DNA from: Chitinophagaceae bacterium | Lineage (GTDB): Bacteria; Bacteroidota; Bacteroidia; Chitinophagales; Chitinophagaceae | NCBI GenBank assembly: GCA_023957575.1 | Contig: JAMLGU010000001.1 | Coordinates: forward strand, 310,001 to 374,000 | Length of the DNA: 64,000 bases | Direction: 5' to 3' | Shown here: positions 63,027-64,000 of the stretch, piece after piece | Layout: the number at the start of each line of letters is the position of its first letter | Numbering within the stretch: the stretch's first letter is position 1 | Translations under genes and position numbers: made by a program | The notes under the pieces: generated by a model | The model's input: the letters and a program-made list of their open reading frames with translations, nothing else | What the model was told of the DNA's origin: nothing | Database searches by the model: none

Positions 63027-64000
63027 TTATTTTGATGAGCTAATAAGTATTTCATTGTTATTCATTTTATAATTAAAAGAATTGGCCGTTTTTAAAGCCT
63101 TTAGCGCTTGTTCAACAGTTTCCTTTTCAAAAGAGCCGTTGAAATTGAGTTTCTGCACCTGGGTATCGGCAAAATTGATTTTTACATTGTACCAACGCTC
63201 CAATTTTGCTGCAAGTGTGGCAAAATCATCGCCCCTGAACTCCAGTCGGTTATAAATCCAGGCAGTTTCGATGCGTAGCGGCTCGGCCTTGGTACTGTCA
63301 ATTTGTTTGATGATTATTGAATTTTTTTCAGAGGCGGCAGCCACTTTTGCTGTTTCGGCCTTGCTATGGGTTGCACGCGGCAAAATCAACTTCTGGTTGG
63401 GATAAAGCAGGATGGGCTGAAAACTATTGTCATCGCTTTTGGATACATTTACTAAGCCCCTGTAGAGGGTGGTTTCCACATTTTCATCATCCTGATAGGC
63501 CTTCACATTAAATGCGGTGCCCAGCACTTTGATATCAATATTGTTGGCATGAACAATGAACGGGCGGTCAGGGTTTTTTTTCACGTCAAAAAAAGCCTCT
63601 CCTTTCAGTCTCACTTCCCGGGTATTGCCTTTAAAATCATTTTCATAAAATAGTTCAGACCCAGCGTTCAACCAAACTTTTGACCCATCCGGCAAAATCA
63701 TTTGATTAAAATTGCCATTTTTGGCTGTCAGCACGGGTTTTTGAGCGGATGGAGTGATAATGGCTTCATCGCCCGATAAAAACCACCAGGCGCCCAGACA
63801 CAAAAGAAAAATAGCCGCCGCAGCGCCCATCCAGTATAGAACAGGTCGTTTTTTGGCAGATTTTTTTGGTTTATTGCTTTGCAAAGATGCTTTGCGAATG
63901 ATTTTTGCCACATTTTCATCTAATTGGCTGTTTTGCATTACAGGTTGTTTTTTCTTTTGCAGTGTTTGCAGCAACATGCTGTATTGCTGCTGTATGGCAG
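63027..64000 (-). CDS. FecR-type anti-sigma factor (5' end beyond the window)
   Basis: This transmembrane sensor holds an ECF sigma factor inactive until the STN-SusC signals substrate. One membrane helix (VLYWMGAAAAIFLLCLGAWWF) separates a cytoplasmic N-terminus from the periplasmic FecR domain (NQMILPDGSKVWLNAGSEL, VRLKGEAFFDV, VLGTAFNVKAY) and a C-terminal STN-like DUF4974 part (NRLEFRGDDFATLAAKLERWYNV, NFNGSFEKETVEQALKALK). The frame stays open to the window edge past an internal ATG at 63977, and the N-terminus is too short from there, so the gene is partial. The matching sigma factor should lie just outside. Confidence 0.93.
   Translation of the reverse strand, partial: AIQQQYSMLLQTLQKKKQPVMQNSQLDENVAKIIRKASLQSNKPKKSAKKRPVLYWMGAAAAIFLLCLGAWWFLSGDEAIITPSAQKPVLTAKNGNFNQMILPDGSKVWLNAGSELFYENDFKGNTREVRLKGEAFFDVKKNPDRPFIVHANNIDIKVLGTAFNVKAYQDDENVETTLYRGLVNVSKSDDNSFQPILLYPNQKLILPRATHSKAETAKVAAASEKNSIIIKQIDSTKAEPLRIETAWIYNRLEFRGDDFATLAAKLERWYNVKINFADTQVQKLNFNGSFEKETVEQALKALKTANSFNYKMNNNEILISSSK

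Overview
The window is a chromosomal segment of a Bacteroidota bacterium, most likely from the Chitinophagaceae (family-level placement is inference). The sequence shows two SusC/SusD-type polysaccharide loci, many short lipoprotein signals of the LxxCxK type, TAnnTTTG-type -7 promoter boxes, few Shine-Dalgarno sequences, an AT-rich genome, and a GH144 enzyme of the kind first described from Chitinophaga.

Layout. 0-8.4 kb holds housekeeping and stress genes: a fused FolB-FolK, fumarase, a TlpA-like thioredoxin lipoprotein, a SEC-C protein and a SWIM/SNF2 helicase. 8.5-16.8 kb is a SusC-SusD-SusE-SusF locus without enzymes, preceded by a Nudix-fold regulator; two TGTGTA-N5-TACACA palindromes bracket the susC promoter. 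16.8-21.4 kb carries two Spy-like periplasmic proteins (one with three internal repeats), a YtxH protein and a secreted M14 peptidase. 21.6-23.0 kb is a decayed ISL3-type insertion sequence directly upstream of a catalase and a ribosome hibernation factor (hpf).

24.9-29.3 kb is an accessory region. A 274-bp direct repeat, starting inside the 3' end of hpf, flanks a broken AbiEi/AbiEii toxin-antitoxin pair and an AAA-ATPase remnant. A HigB/HigA-like pair, a tRNA-Pro(CGG) and a damaged tRNA-Pro copy follow. 29.6-34.7 kb is a complete hoxEFUYH operon for an NAD-linked [NiFe] hydrogenase, with an FNR/CRP-type palindrome placed at about -41 from the predicted start of transcription. 34.9-42.0 kb has DUF2480, a PpiD-like chaperone, a large exported protein with a possible caspase/CHAT-like His-Cys pair, and a PhoB/PhoR-like two-component system.

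42.1-47.4 kb is a six-gene operon that looks like a nitric-oxide/nitrosative-stress module. It encodes a RIC/ScdA iron-sulfur repair protein fused to three DUF2249 domains, two more DUF2249 proteins, a NnrS/oxidase-like membrane protein, a DUF59 protein and an NsrR-like Rrf2 regulator. A 24-bp palindrome covers the -33 region of its promoter. Divergent from it are a methyltransferase, an AhpD-like protein and a hemerythrin. A second ahpD gene next to these is split by a ~777-bp insertion with a PIN toxin-antitoxin pair and attC-like ends, reminiscent of an integron cassette.

50.6-53.6 kb holds an SDR dehydrogenase, asnS and a tandem array of four ~165-bp hairpin repeats. 53.7-64 kb is a beta-glucan-type polysaccharide locus on the minus strand: FecR (cut by the window edge), STN-SusC, SusD, a LamG lipoprotein, GH144 and GH30.
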